This document shows positions 1 to 12,215 of a stretch of DNA of 64,000 bases, piece after piece. This stretch comes from Dactylonectria macrodidyma. Its lineage: Eukaryota; Ascomycota; Sordariomycetes; Hypocreales; Nectriaceae. The stretch is taken from NCBI GenBank assembly GCA_020744425.1, contig JAGMUV010000006.1, positions 1,116,001 through 1,180,000 on the forward strand. The letters run 5' to 3'. Both the position numbers and the translations under genes were made by a program. The notes beneath the pieces are model-generated. The model was not told where the DNA came from and did no database searches. It saw only the letters and a list, made by a program, of their open reading frames with translations. Numbering within the stretch: the stretch's first letter is position 1; the number at the start of each line of letters is the position of its first letter.

Positions 1-742
1 CATGCGCCGCGTCCGCAACCAATTATCGTGGCGGGGATGTGGGAGCAGGCGCATCTACGGGGTCACTGTGCATGTCTGCTGCCTAATAATGGCCACAACA
101 AGAAGTCGCCGAGTTTAAGATTGTGCTCACGGCTACCCATTATGTAGACGCTTTTTGACGACTCTGGGTAGCAAATGGTGCTCGTGACCATCACCGAGAC
201 ACATATCTAGCGAGCTACGAGCATCTCTGGAATGCTATTGAGTCAACTTCTCGAAGCAGTAACTTCTAAATATAACCCGCGGGGGTCGACCCTCGTGGCC
301 GAGCCACAGCGAATCACCACCTGTCAATGGGCTTATGTAGCGAACTTGGTTCCATTTCGTCATGGTGGGTTCATGGGCAATTCACACTATGATCTTTTAT
401 TGAGACGAGATCCCAGTCGTTGACTATCATCCGCACTTGAATGACATCTCTCCCCTACGTGGAAGAGGGGCCGAAGGGATTTTTGCGGCGCGCAATTTTG
501 CGAAAAATGTTGATCGAGGCTGGGAAACGCTCGGCACGAGAACGAGGGCGGATCCTTGCGGGGCGACCCTTGCCTTTCCCAAGCTTGCCGGTTGGCCGAC
601 TTCCTAATGGCTGTATTGGGCTGGCCGTAACCTTATTGGGCGTATCGTAAAGGTGCCATGAAACCAGCGGGGGGAGGGAATGTCAAGCATAGGTGAGCCA
701 TTCCCCGCAGAGTGCCTGGTCTCGAGTCTCGAATGACCAGGC
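1..742. other. Gene-free stretch, left edge
   Basis: No open frame here has the codon texture of the real genes in this window. The two short frames at 232-423 and 441-650 carry no recognisable domain. I see no tRNA or rRNA. The right end of this stretch abuts the inverted-repeat element that starts at 745. Confidence 0.5.
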
Positions 743-1001
743 TATCCCTTTGACTGTCGTAAGACTACACTTGACCCATAGTCCCCACAGAGGCCCGAGA
801 GATCAGCGGTACGCTTCGTGACTCCAAAAAGCTGTCTAGCACTAGCAAAGCTTATGTACTGGGATGTAGATCCCTATCAGTCGTGACTTCTGGTACAGTA
901 CAAAATAGGTGGGATGCTATGTATCTTAGTTTTCTTACATTCTAGTTGGTTCAAATCCCTGCTACTAGCGCAAGTGTAGCCTTACGACAGCCAAAGGGAT
1001 A
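743..1001 (+). mobile_element. MITE-like inverted-repeat element, copy 1 (with TA target duplication)
   Basis: The element runs from 745 to 999 (255 bp) and is flanked on both sides by TA (743-744 and 1000-1001), as expected for Tc1/mariner-type insertion. The left end begins TCCCTTTGACTG and the right end finishes CAGCCAAAGGGA. About 29 bp of the two ends pair as inverted repeats with two mismatches. It holds no coding frame, so it is a non-autonomous (MITE-like) element. A diverged copy of almost the same length and the same orientation lies at 22403-22656, which shows the unit is a dispersed repeat and not a chance hairpin. Near its right end is a motif resembling an RNA polymerase III B box (GGTTCAAATCC, about 948-958). 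The copy at 22403 does not keep this motif. Confidence 0.85.
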
Positions 1002-4000
1002 GGTGTGTGGTCTTGGACATCTACATGATGTTGGTCTAGTCCACCATAAAATGATGCCAGTTATGAGAAGACATCATACCTAGCGACCTGCCTCGGTAGC
1101 TGTTGTTGAATCGCGGGCAGCCACAGGTATCATGATGATCACGCATCGAGCTGTTTGATATAGTTACGGGCCGGTGTCGAGGTGGTGGTTCGGCGGGGTG
1201 GGGCTTCAGTGGCGATCTACATACCGATCTGGAGAGTTCTCCTCGCTACACAGCACGTGCCCCTTTAGTCTGCTGCCATGATGGTGGTGGTGTGATGCAC
1301 AGTTCAGCTTCTCATGAAGGTCGACTTATCTCACCGCTCCCACTCAAGCGATCCGGCCATACTATGTACATAGTATGTGTGAAACAGAGATGACCCGAGA
1401 GCCACCATATCAGGAAAGCAATGTCATTGAGAACCCGTCGAGCATGACACGCTTGCTTCGTAGAGACCCCGGCGTATCCGAGGTAAGAGAAGTCGGCTAG
1501 AGGTAATTAAGCGATGAATCAAATCGTCTTGTTGAGGGCATTCCAATCAACAAGAGCCAGGTCTAGATTGACTCGGGGTCTCGGGTTCCTAGAATTGTAC
1601 TGCTGTGCGTAGTGGTGCAGTGTCAGAGAATCCCGCCACTAAGGACGAGTTTGAATCAACACCAACGTTAAGAATAGAAACACGCTAGTCCAGAACCCGG
1701 AAAGCGGCCAGCCTCTCCTCTCGTCAACGTGGGATGTCCGTTGATGATGCAGGAGAGCCTCAGCATGGCAGCCAGAGATCTAGCCTGAGGGCTTGCCTGC
1801 AGGGTCCATCGACTAGGCGAGGATCACATAGCTTCTTCGTGCTAATAGCACTTGAATGATGATTGGAGCATGATGCTGGTACCGTCACGGGCGCTGTTGG
1901 AGGCTGGGTAGTGTAATTTGTGCATCCTCGCTCGGACCAAGTTCTGGGCAAGACCCATTGCCTCTGCGAGCTTTCGAATGGCTTCCAGAGGTCTGGACTG
2001 AGCGGCGAAGCTACTTACCGATAGCTCTTTACTAGGGCCCGGCCGCTAATTATCTTGCACCCAGTACTGCGCCGTCCGTTGTCGGCCATTGCCCCCTGTG
2101 CTGTAGACATTTGGGAATATCCAAATGCAGGGCAGGGTGCCCAGCTGGAGCGAACAAACAGTTCCAGAAATGGAAGTCTCGCTTCCTAGTTGAGGCGTCA
2201 ATGCAGTCAGTGTTGGGCAGTTTGTGCAACGTTAGCGGCCAGGGTTTTACCGTCAGGGCATCAACGAGCTAGTCTGGCCCGAGTTCTCATGGACAATTGG
2301 TAAAATGCATTCCCCCCGGTCTTGGACGGACATGGAGAAGTCCCATTTTGGGACACGAGGTCAATAGCTCCAGCCAAACAAAATTGGTAGCGGCCTGTCA
2401 ACCAGATCTGAACAAGGGACAGGGGGCCCTGACCCCGTCACTCCCTGGTCAACAACGTCGAGGTGCATCAATCGTCTTGCGCAGTAAAGGCGAGTCTAAG
2501 CAGAGGTCGAGAAAAAAAACACCATACTGTATCGAGTTGAAGCCTCTGATACACTCAGCAGCATTGACAACGACTTGTCTCAGAAATCAACTGGGGAAGG
2601 CCCACTTGGAGCCAGCCAACGACGGGGGTTCTCGTCGGAAAGACCCAGCGATACTTGAGAGCCGATGGAAGGGGTGGATGACCTCATGGCACCACAGGAT
2701 GAACAACGTCTTAGTCTCGGTTCCCGTACATGTCTGGTAGAGACTCTTGATATGGATTGAGAAGGGCCACGGCGCGGATGCCTTCTTGGGGTTTGCATTC
2801 ATCGTAGATTGGGATGGGATTAACGCCATCGTTGATGATAGACGTCCACTCGATGGGTCTTGGCCTTTCTCGTGAAACACTGATCGGATGACCAGGACCA
2901 GAAACAGAAGCAGGCGGTGATCTGATGAAACTGACTCATCAACGAAGGCGGCGGCGCGGCGGGCAGACGTTGAGATCATGCTTAACATGACCGTGAACGA
3001 AAGGGAGTTGAGGAGTCCGTGAGCACCTGGTTGCTAGGCTGGTAAGTCCAGTCCAGTCCAGCCTCCCTCGTTACAAAAGGTCGTTTGCCCAGTTCGGCAC
3101 AGTTGCAATGAGCCCCACCCTCGGCCCGGAGGGTTGGACTCGGGGGCTAACAAGAAGATGTGGGGCCATGATTGCATCTAGACCGTCCCATGAATCAGCG
3201 AGGTTCATTGAGAAGAGGAGCTGCGGTTGCTTGGCGACAACTAGGTTGATGAGCGGTTTGGGAGCCTACCATGTAGTAGATTGGCCGCAGGTCCGTGCAG
3301 CTGGCACGAGTTCATTACGTAGTTGGCCGATGCGATGGCTGTCTGGTGGTGGCTTTGTTGAAGGCTTTGATTCAGCTGCGTGACAAAAGTAGTTTCGGCA
3401 ACGGACCTGTTGACAGATGCTTTAACAGAGCCGGACAGGAATGCTACATGTAGTAGTGCCAAGAGAAAAGTGCGACAGGGCACATGGGAGCATGGTAGAC
3501 GATTGGATACCCTACCTGTGCGACTTCGGAAGAGACGATGTTGGACAAGAGGGTTCCGCAGGCCGGAATGGGTCCCATCGTTCCAGGAATCCATTGGTTT
3601 TGTGTCTGTGTGTTGGTGGGCGTGAATTGAGTTGGCGTGACTTGGGGGAGTTGAGCGCATTAACGTGGAGAGAACAGGCACGGGTTGATCCCTAGTTCCG
3701 AGGAGCTTGGAGTTACTATGTACTTACGAGTGTGATGTGGTGTAAGTGGCAGTTGGATGAAAACTGACAATGACAGACAGGTGACCTCAGAGGGAGGGGA
3801 AGGGACGCTGCAAGCATGAAACCTTCCACAGTTGGCCTATGGAACTAATGCTACCCAATGTGTCTGCTTGGCAAGCCGATGAGGATGAATGATGGCATGC
3901 AGGGCAGGTGCAGCTCAAGGAAGGGAGGAAGGTACCCTGCACAAGTATTTTCGCACCGGTCGGATGTGATGGGCGACGGCGGGTTGGCAGAAAAAGCAGA

Positions 4001-5095
4001 GAAAAGCAAAGCGTACCTACCTACCTTGGTAGGCGAAGCAAAGCAAGGGACTGGCAACATGCACAGGTGGAATTGCATGCGATGTGCTAAACTGCCAATG
4101 CTGCAAACCCTGCTGACCCCAGCAGTTTCCTGCACGCTGCAGAATGGGACTCACCGGTCGCTTTGCTCCTTTCTCCTCAGCCCACGCGACCAGCATACCA
4201 AGGCGGCGGGAAAGCGGCGAGCATACCACAACTGTAGCATGGGACAGCCTGCTTTGAGGTGCAGCATGGAGGTGCACCTGCACTCCGGCAAAGTTGGTAG
4301 TGCGGTATTGCGTGGTACGATGCATGGGAAGACGGGCGCAAAACTAGGGCAGGAGCTACCTACCTACCCACTGGCCTGGCAAGACAGAAAGAAGCTAGGA
4401 CGGAGCGAGTTCAGTTCAGCAATTAGTTGGCTACTGGCGACCTAGAAGCTCAATTACGAACGATCATGGGGTGACATTTCAGGTTGCTAGATAAACGAGA
4501 CCTAAATTGGGTTGAAGTGGCATTTCGGTACATCTCAAGGCGAGGCACAGACATTGTCTGAAGCAGTCTTCGTCGAGGCTACGCCCTCGGCAACAAATCC
4601 CCGTTGCGATCATCACAACCTCTGGCCGGGTTGCGGAATCGCAACGAACTCCTAACCGGATCTGCAGCACATGCAATGCTACTACACATCCGTACTAGGT
4701 CGCGTCAGGTAGGCAAGTGAGCGGTGATGGAACCAACCATCAGGGATGAGCAAGGAGCAACAACGGAGAAGCGTTGCTGTTGAGGGTCGACTGATGGGGC
4801 AATGGAGTGTTACTTGACTCGGCGCAGACCCCGTGTAAGGAACCAACTCACTCAAGTGAGACACGGCACCAAGACTTGTGCACCTCTATGATGACTTCAA
4901 CCCATTCGAAGAAAGGGGCAAAATAAATACACATATTTCTTACTCTGTCTGACAGTGCTTGGATATGCGCTGTCTGCTTCGCCTTGCCCGTACTGTAAGC
5001 ACGGCGGATTCCCTTGCTTGTTGGTCCCTAGCTCTTAATTAAGATCAATCATTATGATCTGGCGGGGCCCATTGAAGAGGAGCACCCACTACCAC

Positions 5096-5133
5096 TACAC
5101 ACACACACACACACACACACGCGCGCACACACA
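5096..5133. repeat. (CA)n microsatellite
   Basis: An almost pure AC dinucleotide tract of about 38 bp, interrupted once by GCGCGC near its right end. It lies in gene-free DNA. Confidence 0.95.
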
Positions 5134-5950
5134 AAGTGTTACTGGACTCTGAAACTTTCTGAGCTTCCTTCCATCACACCCATCCATGCTTGTCGCCCTG
5201 TTGGCCCTACATGGCCCTGCTTGACCCTGCGCTGAGCATCTCCAAATCCCTCCACCCATTCCACCAATTCCACCACATCACTCTCCACCCCACCTTCAAG
5301 TCCAGCCTCCAACCCTCCAAAATGCTCCTCCATCCGGTGCTCCGCCTCAGCTGGGTTCACATTAGACCATATGGGGCATCGCCCTTGGTCCTTGCCCTGG
5401 GACCTTCTGCTCGGCGCTAGCTAAAAGCAAGCCTCTGTCTTTCGGGGTACCTCGTAGGGCGCGCTGGGTTTGGTGGGTGACCACGGCAAGTGTTTGCACG
5501 ATGGAAGAAAACGAGTTTTGAACCTCAGTGCCCGCCACGCGCATAGATGCAGCTTGGTGCCGTAATGCCACCTAGAGGTGCCTACCTCTAGCGACGCACT
5601 AGAATCGCGCGGTCTAGAACAGCGGCTGGTAAAGCACAAAGTAAACCTTCAAAGAGCAATGACGTCGGGTCGGCCGGCTGCTTCAACCGAGAAGGGGACG
5701 GATACCAGATGAGGCCGAGACACTTGGCACCAAAGTCACCCACTTGGACGGCAAAACTCAGCGTAGTAGTGGCTTTAAGTGGGAACCATTGCCCTGTCAG
5801 CATGGGCACACCAGCATCATGGTTAAGGGTTTCGATGGGGGAGAGTCCACATGTAGCAACCCGCGTCTGCCCAGACTCCGAATCACAAAAATTGGGGCGT
5901 GAATGAGGGAGAGAGGAGAGAAGAGAGGATGAGGATGAGGAGCAGGCGGG

Positions 5951-5975
5951 GACAGACAGACAGACAGACAGACAG
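5951..5975. repeat. (GACA)n microsatellite
   Basis: Six units of the tetranucleotide GACA in gene-free DNA. Confidence 0.95.
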
Positions 5976-6930
5976 GCATTGGAGGGAGAGCACCGCTAAT
6001 GCCGGTGATTCATGATGATGGCAACTTGCTCATGCATCAGATGATTCGTAGCGGTTGCTCAATTGTGCTTCTCACGGTGCTGGTGGCTAAATGGACCTGG
6101 CCACCAGCAAGGTGTCTGTGAGACGTCACTGTACATCGCTCCCTTATTAGCAACTCGTTAGAAATCGCAAAGTCCGGCACGTTGCTGCGAGAGATGCCCA
6201 CCTTACCTAAGGTACCTGCTAGGCCGGCTGAGCGAGTGCCTGGCACTTTTCCTGACAATTTTACTGGCCAAGCTTTGCTGCCATTCTACCACTCGTCATC
6301 CCCGATGACTGTCACTTTCGCTGCAAGCCCCCACTACTAAACGGGCGACAGCTAACATCACGTCCCGTCTACTTTGTGAATCTCAAACTGCCCCGAAGCG
6401 ATCTGTAAGGTGCGATGTACTGCTCCTTGGGGGCAAGGCCGAGCAAGTTGGTGGGCCTGGCTTGACGATGTATGCTCTCCGGCGTCATAGTCCCCTCCCG
6501 GTTGCCCGAAATCTTCGGCATCGCTAGAGTTGCTGAACACAGAGCCGGGACGGGGCCGTGACTACTGATTACACAACGCCAACCTTTACCTTCATCAGCG
6601 CACATAGCGCAACCGAGGTGGTTCCGGATGTCAGTGAGTAAGCATGTAGGTGGAGTGGGGTGGGATTGTCAGCGAGAGGTCGACGATGGATGGTGTAGGG
6701 AGAGAGAGGAGTTGAGGTGAGAGCACTCTGCAGGATGGGTGATTGAATTGGTGCCCAGGGGGACATGGAGAGACATGTAGATGTGGAATAGAGGAGCGGA
6801 TTTGGAATGATGGCAAATAGATGAGAAATAATGGCTGATAGGAAGCTGGCTGACGTTGGCGCCGATTGTGCTCCTGCTCCTGCTGATGTGGACGCTATTG
6901 TCCTTCGTGAATGGTGAAGGCGATGGAGGC

Positions 6931-6984
6931 GATGCTGGCGATGCTGGTGATGCTGGTGATGCTGGCGATGCTGGCGATGCTGGC
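6931..6984. repeat. 9-bp minisatellite (GATGCTGGC type)
   Basis: Six consecutive 9-bp units (GATGCTGGC or GATGCTGGT). The open frames over it (Asp-Ala-Gly repeats on plus, Ser-Pro-Ala-type on minus) follow from the repeat having a length divisible by three and are not evidence of a gene. Confidence 0.9.
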
Positions 6985-8149
6985 TGCTGCGTGGCGGCCT
7001 TGGGCCAGGTGTCCGGGGTGTTGAGGGGCTTCGACAAGACAGCCCTCGCGTTCTCACTGGCCCCGTCTCACCTGCAGAGCAGTGAGGCTGGCGTGGGTGG
7101 GCAGGTAACGTTCCCATTCCAAAATGCTTCCATAGATAGACATTGACTCGGTCCACGGTCACGTAGCTAACAATGCACTGCAGGGCCCTTGGTGGACTAG
7201 TGGTCCCCAGCAGCAGTCTTTACACTGCATTGCACCAGCTGGTATCAACTGGTATCCAATGGATGCCATGTCGTGCCTGTTGTGGCCGGTGATGCTGTAT
7301 TGGGACACGACATGGGCTGTGAACCGTGAACTGTGAACTATGGACTGTGGATGATGGCTCGGGGTCCATCATCCAACATCCATGACCCGGCCGCTGGACG
7401 AGTTGAGCAACTACCGGGCCCAGTCATGTCCATTCACGTTGTCCCCCATCACATCGGCCATCACATGGATGGCATCGCAGCCCTGCCGACAGCCAGCGGC
7501 CAGTTACTGCCAGGGGCGCCGCCGCCGCCTCATCAAGGGATATGTCATGCCCGCCATTCTGCCAGCCCGCCAACCCGCTAGCCACCCGCCCCGAAATGTC
7601 TGTGGTCTCTCTAGTCTGTGTTTGCTGCAGTCTTCCATTCGGACCCTTCCTCCCCCCCGGCTTGCCATGACGCATCTCCACCGCTTCCCACCGTCCACGA
7701 CCGCCCGCAGACGCTTGTCCACTCCCCAGCACCCCCGCCCAGCACGCCCAGCGAGCCCAGCGGTGCCCGCCATGCCCAAATCAATCAACAACCCACTCCC
7801 ACACCCACCGCACTCAACCACCCCGGCCCCGTGGGACACGCGAACGAACGATGGCGGCTTAGTTAGCAGCCCGGATCCCCCAAAAGTTATTTTTACACTG
7901 CGACGCATTGTTTTTGTCCACTCACCCGCAACCTCTCGTCTGCACACCCCCGGCCTTCGCGGCTCACAGGCGGCCGGCCCACACCTCCCTGGGGCGCTGC
8001 GAGCCATGTGCGTCATGCCTCGCTCGCCCGCTGTTTGGCTGCCAGTCTGCCACTATCCACTGATCACCCGTGCTGCTGCCCGCCTGCATCGCCCTTCATC
8101 GCCTGGCGTCCACTGGCTCGCCACTGCGATACAGTGCCCGCCTCCCTTC

Positions 8150-8180
8150 TGTGACCTGCTGTGACCTGCTGTGACCTGCC
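8150..8180. repeat. 10-bp tandem repeat, three units
   Basis: TGTGACCTGC occurs three times head to tail in intergenic DNA. Confidence 0.9.
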
Positions 8181-9239
8181 ATCAAACCACCACCGGTGTC
8201 CCTTTCCAGCACATAGCTAGCCCAACCCAACACCACGCACCGCCTGTCCCTCGCTGGCACCCCACCAGCAACCCGCCCATCTTGAGCGGCATGCCATGCA
8301 ATGCCTAACTCGCAACTCGCCATCACACGCTCAAGCCGAACCCCAGCCCAGCCCAGCCAGAAAAGCCCATCGGACATTATCAACACCATGTGGCCCCGGC
8401 TGTCACTGAACAGGCCATTGACCGGTCTCGAGGTCCCCTAAATAGCAGTAGCTATGCTATTCCCAAAAGTGCACCGTTATTGGGCATGGATGTGACGGAC
8501 TTTTGTCCCAAGATCGGCCCTCAGACGCCCCTCCTCTCGCCTCATACTGACTTTGCTTCCTCGGCCGTCCCTTTCTCGCATGGATGACAGATGCCCAGCC
8601 TCAGAGAAGGTACCCGCTCGAGTCTCCAACAGTCTACCTAGGGACTTTCTTTTCAGAAGGGTGTCCGAGACCTGGGCTGGCACTGGGCCACCAAAGACGA
8701 AAAGCGACACCTCCAGCGCTGGGAGGCCGTGGTGCCTGTGGCACCTAGCCTAGCGCCTCCGCTCAGCGCAGCGCGGAACCACTGCGATGCTGCCGCAGTC
8801 CCGGGCGTCCACTTCCACCCAAGGCCACGGGCCACAGCCCTCTTTTCAAGGTTCCCTGGCAGCCTGCCAGTGAGAGTGAGTGTGCTTGCTTGCCCGAGAA
8901 CGCTCGGTCTCCAAGTCTCCAGTCTCCAGTCTAGAAGCTCAGAGTCTCTAGCCCATCTCCATCCAGCCCAGCCAAGCCCAGCGCCTCCCACCTTCTCCCT
9001 TCTCCCCGGTCCGTTGCGGTACACTCCTGCACACTCCTCCGCCGCACCTTCCTTGCACCCTCCCCCCAGTACGCCTCCCGGTGCCTGCCTGTATTTAACA
9101 ATGCTGCCCTCCCCAGCATCCTTCCCGAGTCCCCTCCTCTGCCCTCTTTTGGTCAACTCCAACTCCCATCATCAACACCTCACAAACCTATCAACAATCT
9201 CCCCCACGTTCGCTCCTCCTCCTCTCTCCGTAGGAAGTC

Positions 9240-10118
9240 CTCGTTGACTCCTGTCACTCGCTTTACGGTGCTTTGGTTTTTTGTTTCATCTTCATCTCCC
9301 TGTCCAGAGTATTTCAACGGTCGTTCTACTACCTGACTCTGGATCCTTTGAGGAATCGCCACCCTGTGCAAGACCCAAGAGAAATCTCAACATCGAACAA
9401 GAAGCAATCTAGGCAACCTTGAATCTCGTCAATCCCCCGATCTCCAGGATTCGACGACAAGCCCACCTCATCTCAAACCCGCTTGAGATCCCATGCCTCG
9501 ACCTCGTGTCTAGTTGATATCTTGTCACTTGCACATCCACGCTCGCTTCCTTGCACCACTTCAAGATATCTTGAAGAGGAGAAAAGAATTCACATCAAAC
9601 CAAAACCATCACATTCGATCGCTACCGCATCTGGGGAGAAGAAAGTAGGACTAAGCAGGAAGAAGACCAACTCTCGATCAAGATCCTTCATCGAGCCCTG
9701 TCTCGACAACCATCCCAGGAGACAACACTATCGTAGAGCTCCTCTGCCACATCACTCGCTCTCGCTTTATAGCTAGAATCGTCCTCGCACCACATCATCG
9801 TTCATCTACGGTGATTGTGTTCTGACTGTAACGTCATTCAATCCTGGATTCTCGAACCCCTCCCCTTCCGAGAGTCCCGAGCCTAGCTTAAAGCTTCTCC
9901 GGCATATCCTGACCCTGCTCAATCAGTCCATTCCGAACAAACTGGACTAGATCAACTGCCACTCGCCCACCTGTTTCACGCTCGCTTCCTGTCCGCAAGC
10001 TCGTCTTCGTGGACATACATTCACGTATGCTACCGTCCCTGTCCATTAGTGACTACGCAGGACTCACAATACTTCATCAGGTCTTTCGCTTCACTTTTTC
10101 CCGTCAACTTCAGATACA
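9240..10118 (+). promoter_or_regulatory. Probable long 5' leader of the Zn2Cys6 regulator gene
   Basis: The roughly 880 bp before the start codon at 10119 are rich in C, T and A with few G on the plus strand, as in ascomycete 5' untranslated leaders. Short upstream reading frames occur, for example from ATGs at 9494, 10009 and 10027. Long leaders with upstream frames are frequent in fungal regulator genes and often limit translation. The transcription start cannot be read from sequence alone, so the left border is approximate. Confidence 0.4.
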
Positions 10119-12150
10119 ATGGCTGGCCCCGGTGGTGGTCCTCCTCGCCGCAGGTAAGGCGTCTCAATTATCTCCAACATTGTTCGGATATCTAACTTGT
10201 TCCAATAGCCACACCAAGTCCCGCAAGGGTTGTGATACCTGGTATGATCCATTATTCCTCGAGCCTGTGTTGGCTGGCCATGTCTAACTATTTTCGTCAT
10301 TAGCAAGCGTCGGCATATCCGCTGTGATGAAAACTTTCCTCAGTGGTATGTCAACTATCACTGTACTTGATCGTGAACTTTTACTAACTTACTCTAGCCG
10401 TAACTGCACCAAGCACAAGATCCGCTGCCCGTACAACGATGTCCAGGTTCCCGATGCTGAGCGCTCAACAACCCCCGACAAACCTGACTTGATGTGGACG
10501 CCCCAGGTCGAAGCTGCCATTGCTGAATGGCAGAGAACGGGCATTTTCCCCCTGCCGAGTCTGGGTATATACCCGGCTCCTATGCCCCATCTCTACTCGC
10601 TCGAGGACCTCCGATTGATCTATCACGTTGCTACGCTGTATTACCAGCTGGCTACCATTGATGCTAACAACTTCACCCTGTGGACGCGCCACATCCCCAC
10701 GTTAGTCCAGTACTGCCCCTCTCCCCCTGGTTAACTGCTAATATCGGCCCAACAGTCTTCTCAGGATCGGAGCCACCACGCCTTACGTCATGCATGCTCT
10801 GCTTGCCTTCTCGGCTATGCACATTGCTTTCCTCACCGACTGTCCCCTAGTCGGTAGCATGGCCTACGAGCACCGTGGCATTGCCCTTAATGGTCTGCAG
10901 GAGGCCATTGGGTCTTTTTCCCGGGAGACCTCTGATGCCATCCTTGCAGCCTCCCTTGTCCTCTCCTGGCAAGCCACTGACTGGTAAGCTTGTGTCACGC
11001 TGACACCCCTTATTTTCTAAGTGCTGACAACTTCTGAAGGCGCAGCTGGACCCAGCTGATGCAGGGGACATCATCTGTACGTACCCGCGAAAAGCCATCT
11101 TCAAACATTACCTAACCTGTGCCCTAGGTCATCGATGCCATGGACCCTTGGAAGCATGAGTCTCAGTTCGGAGACTTCATTGCCGAGAGCAGCACATTCC
11201 CGACGGCCCCGCCTTCGCCTGGCAAGGATCACCGACCCAGCCAACCTCGACCAGAAGACCTGGATGCCTTCCAGCGCACTCTTGAGCAGATTCAGAAAGT
11301 GGAAGTTCACCTAAAGCACCACAAGGAGGACACGACTCAAATCCAACACCTTCTTAGCTTCCTCCGGGGCGCCCGCAAGATCAGTCCTACGCTTTCTATC
11401 GCCCAGCAGTTCGAGCGCCTTCAGCCACTGAGGACTTGGCTCTTTTGGATGCCTGTTGGATCCCTCCAGAACTATCACGGCTCTCCCAACTCTCTGATCG
11501 TCATTGCCCACCTCTACACCGTGGCCCTTCTCATGGAGCGTCTGTTCCCCGAAATTGGTGCTGCTTACTTTGGTAGCCTCGCCATCAGCCCAGTGGAGGA
11601 GATTGCGCGACGCCTCATGTCAATCAACGTCTCCAACAGTGCCAAGGACGACCTCCAGACTCCGCTTGGTCTCATGGAGTTCCCCATTGACACCGTTGGC
11701 GAGTTCCGTTCACGCATGGGCTGGATACACCCGGAGAGGACCCCCTCGTTCCCCCAGTTTCACCCACCCAACTTCCCCATTCATGAGGAGGTGATGGCGG
11801 GTCCTTCGGAGCCATACATGCCATATGGGAACCCAGCTTTCAGCTACAGCACTGAGGAAATGCCAATGCTAAACGCCTCTGGGCCACCACCCCATTCTGC
11901 CGTCAGCCCACTGGTCATGTCTTCGCCATTCCCCAGTCAGCAGTACCTGAACATTCCATCTCCGGCATACACAGGTGCCTACAGCCCAGCATCCTCGACC
12001 TTTGAGGGCTCCGTTGCGTACAGCGACACTGAGGAATACGGATCGTTCGACATGAGTGCCCTGCAAGGAGGGCCTCCCGCCATGGTCAACGATCCAGCTC
12101 ACAACTATGGCGTCGGGTTCGTCACTCCTATCCAGACCGTGTGGATCTAG
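10119..12150 (+). CDS. Zn2Cys6 fungal transcription factor, UPC2/sterol-uptake-control-like
   Basis: Nuclear DNA-binding regulator. Reading seven exons (10119-10153, 10209-10241, 10304-10345, 10398-10700, 10756-10983, 11040-11076, 11128-12150) gives 566 residues. The binuclear zinc cluster is complete: Cys20, 23, 30, 37, 40 and 47 with spacing CX2CX6CX6CX2CX6C, preceded by the basic stretch RRSHTKSRKG. The start ATG at 10119 is the only one that puts the zinc cluster in frame. After the cluster a helical region (about residues 70-340) has the layout of UPC2-like regulators (the fungal 'specific TF' region: HLYSLEDLRLIYHVATLYYQ, then helices around ALLAFSAMHIAF). The C-terminal 150 residues are Pro/Ser/Tyr-rich, like an activation tail. 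The zinc cluster is cut by three introns, all in phase 2, two of them inside cysteine codons. Target genes cannot be inferred; the sterol-uptake link rests on family resemblance only. The true C-terminus may lie further downstream (see 12216-12480). Confidence 0.9.
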
Positions 12151-12215
12151 GCAACTAGCAGGAATCACACCGGCCTTCGCTCGAGGATTACAAGGGATTG
12201 ACCATTACCACCCAG

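Larger units (their letters stand above)
1002..9239. other. Long gene-free interval with simple repeats
   Basis: About 8 kb in which I can support no gene. Many frames are open on both strands between 7300 and 9250, but this DNA is pyrimidine-rich and low in complexity, the frames are Pro/Ser/Arg-rich on both strands, and none shows a domain. Between 3900 and 4450 the CTACCTACCTAC-type motif common in ascomycete intergenic DNA recurs. Tandem repeats are listed separately. A coding-like patch on the minus strand near 2600-2900 is too broken to call. The right part probably holds the promoter and distal leader of the regulator at 10119. Confidence 0.5.

Noticed and set aside
3858..4445. 195-codon plus-strand frame
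   Set aside because: Rich in CTACCTAC-type intergenic motifs, overlaps equally open frames on the other strand, and shows no domain or consistent protein texture.
7382..9247. Long plus and minus frames (260, 172, 170 and 169 codons)
   Set aside because: The DNA is low-complexity and C-rich, both strands are open at once, and the products are Pro/Ser/Arg-rich without domains. Best explained as promoter and intergenic DNA.
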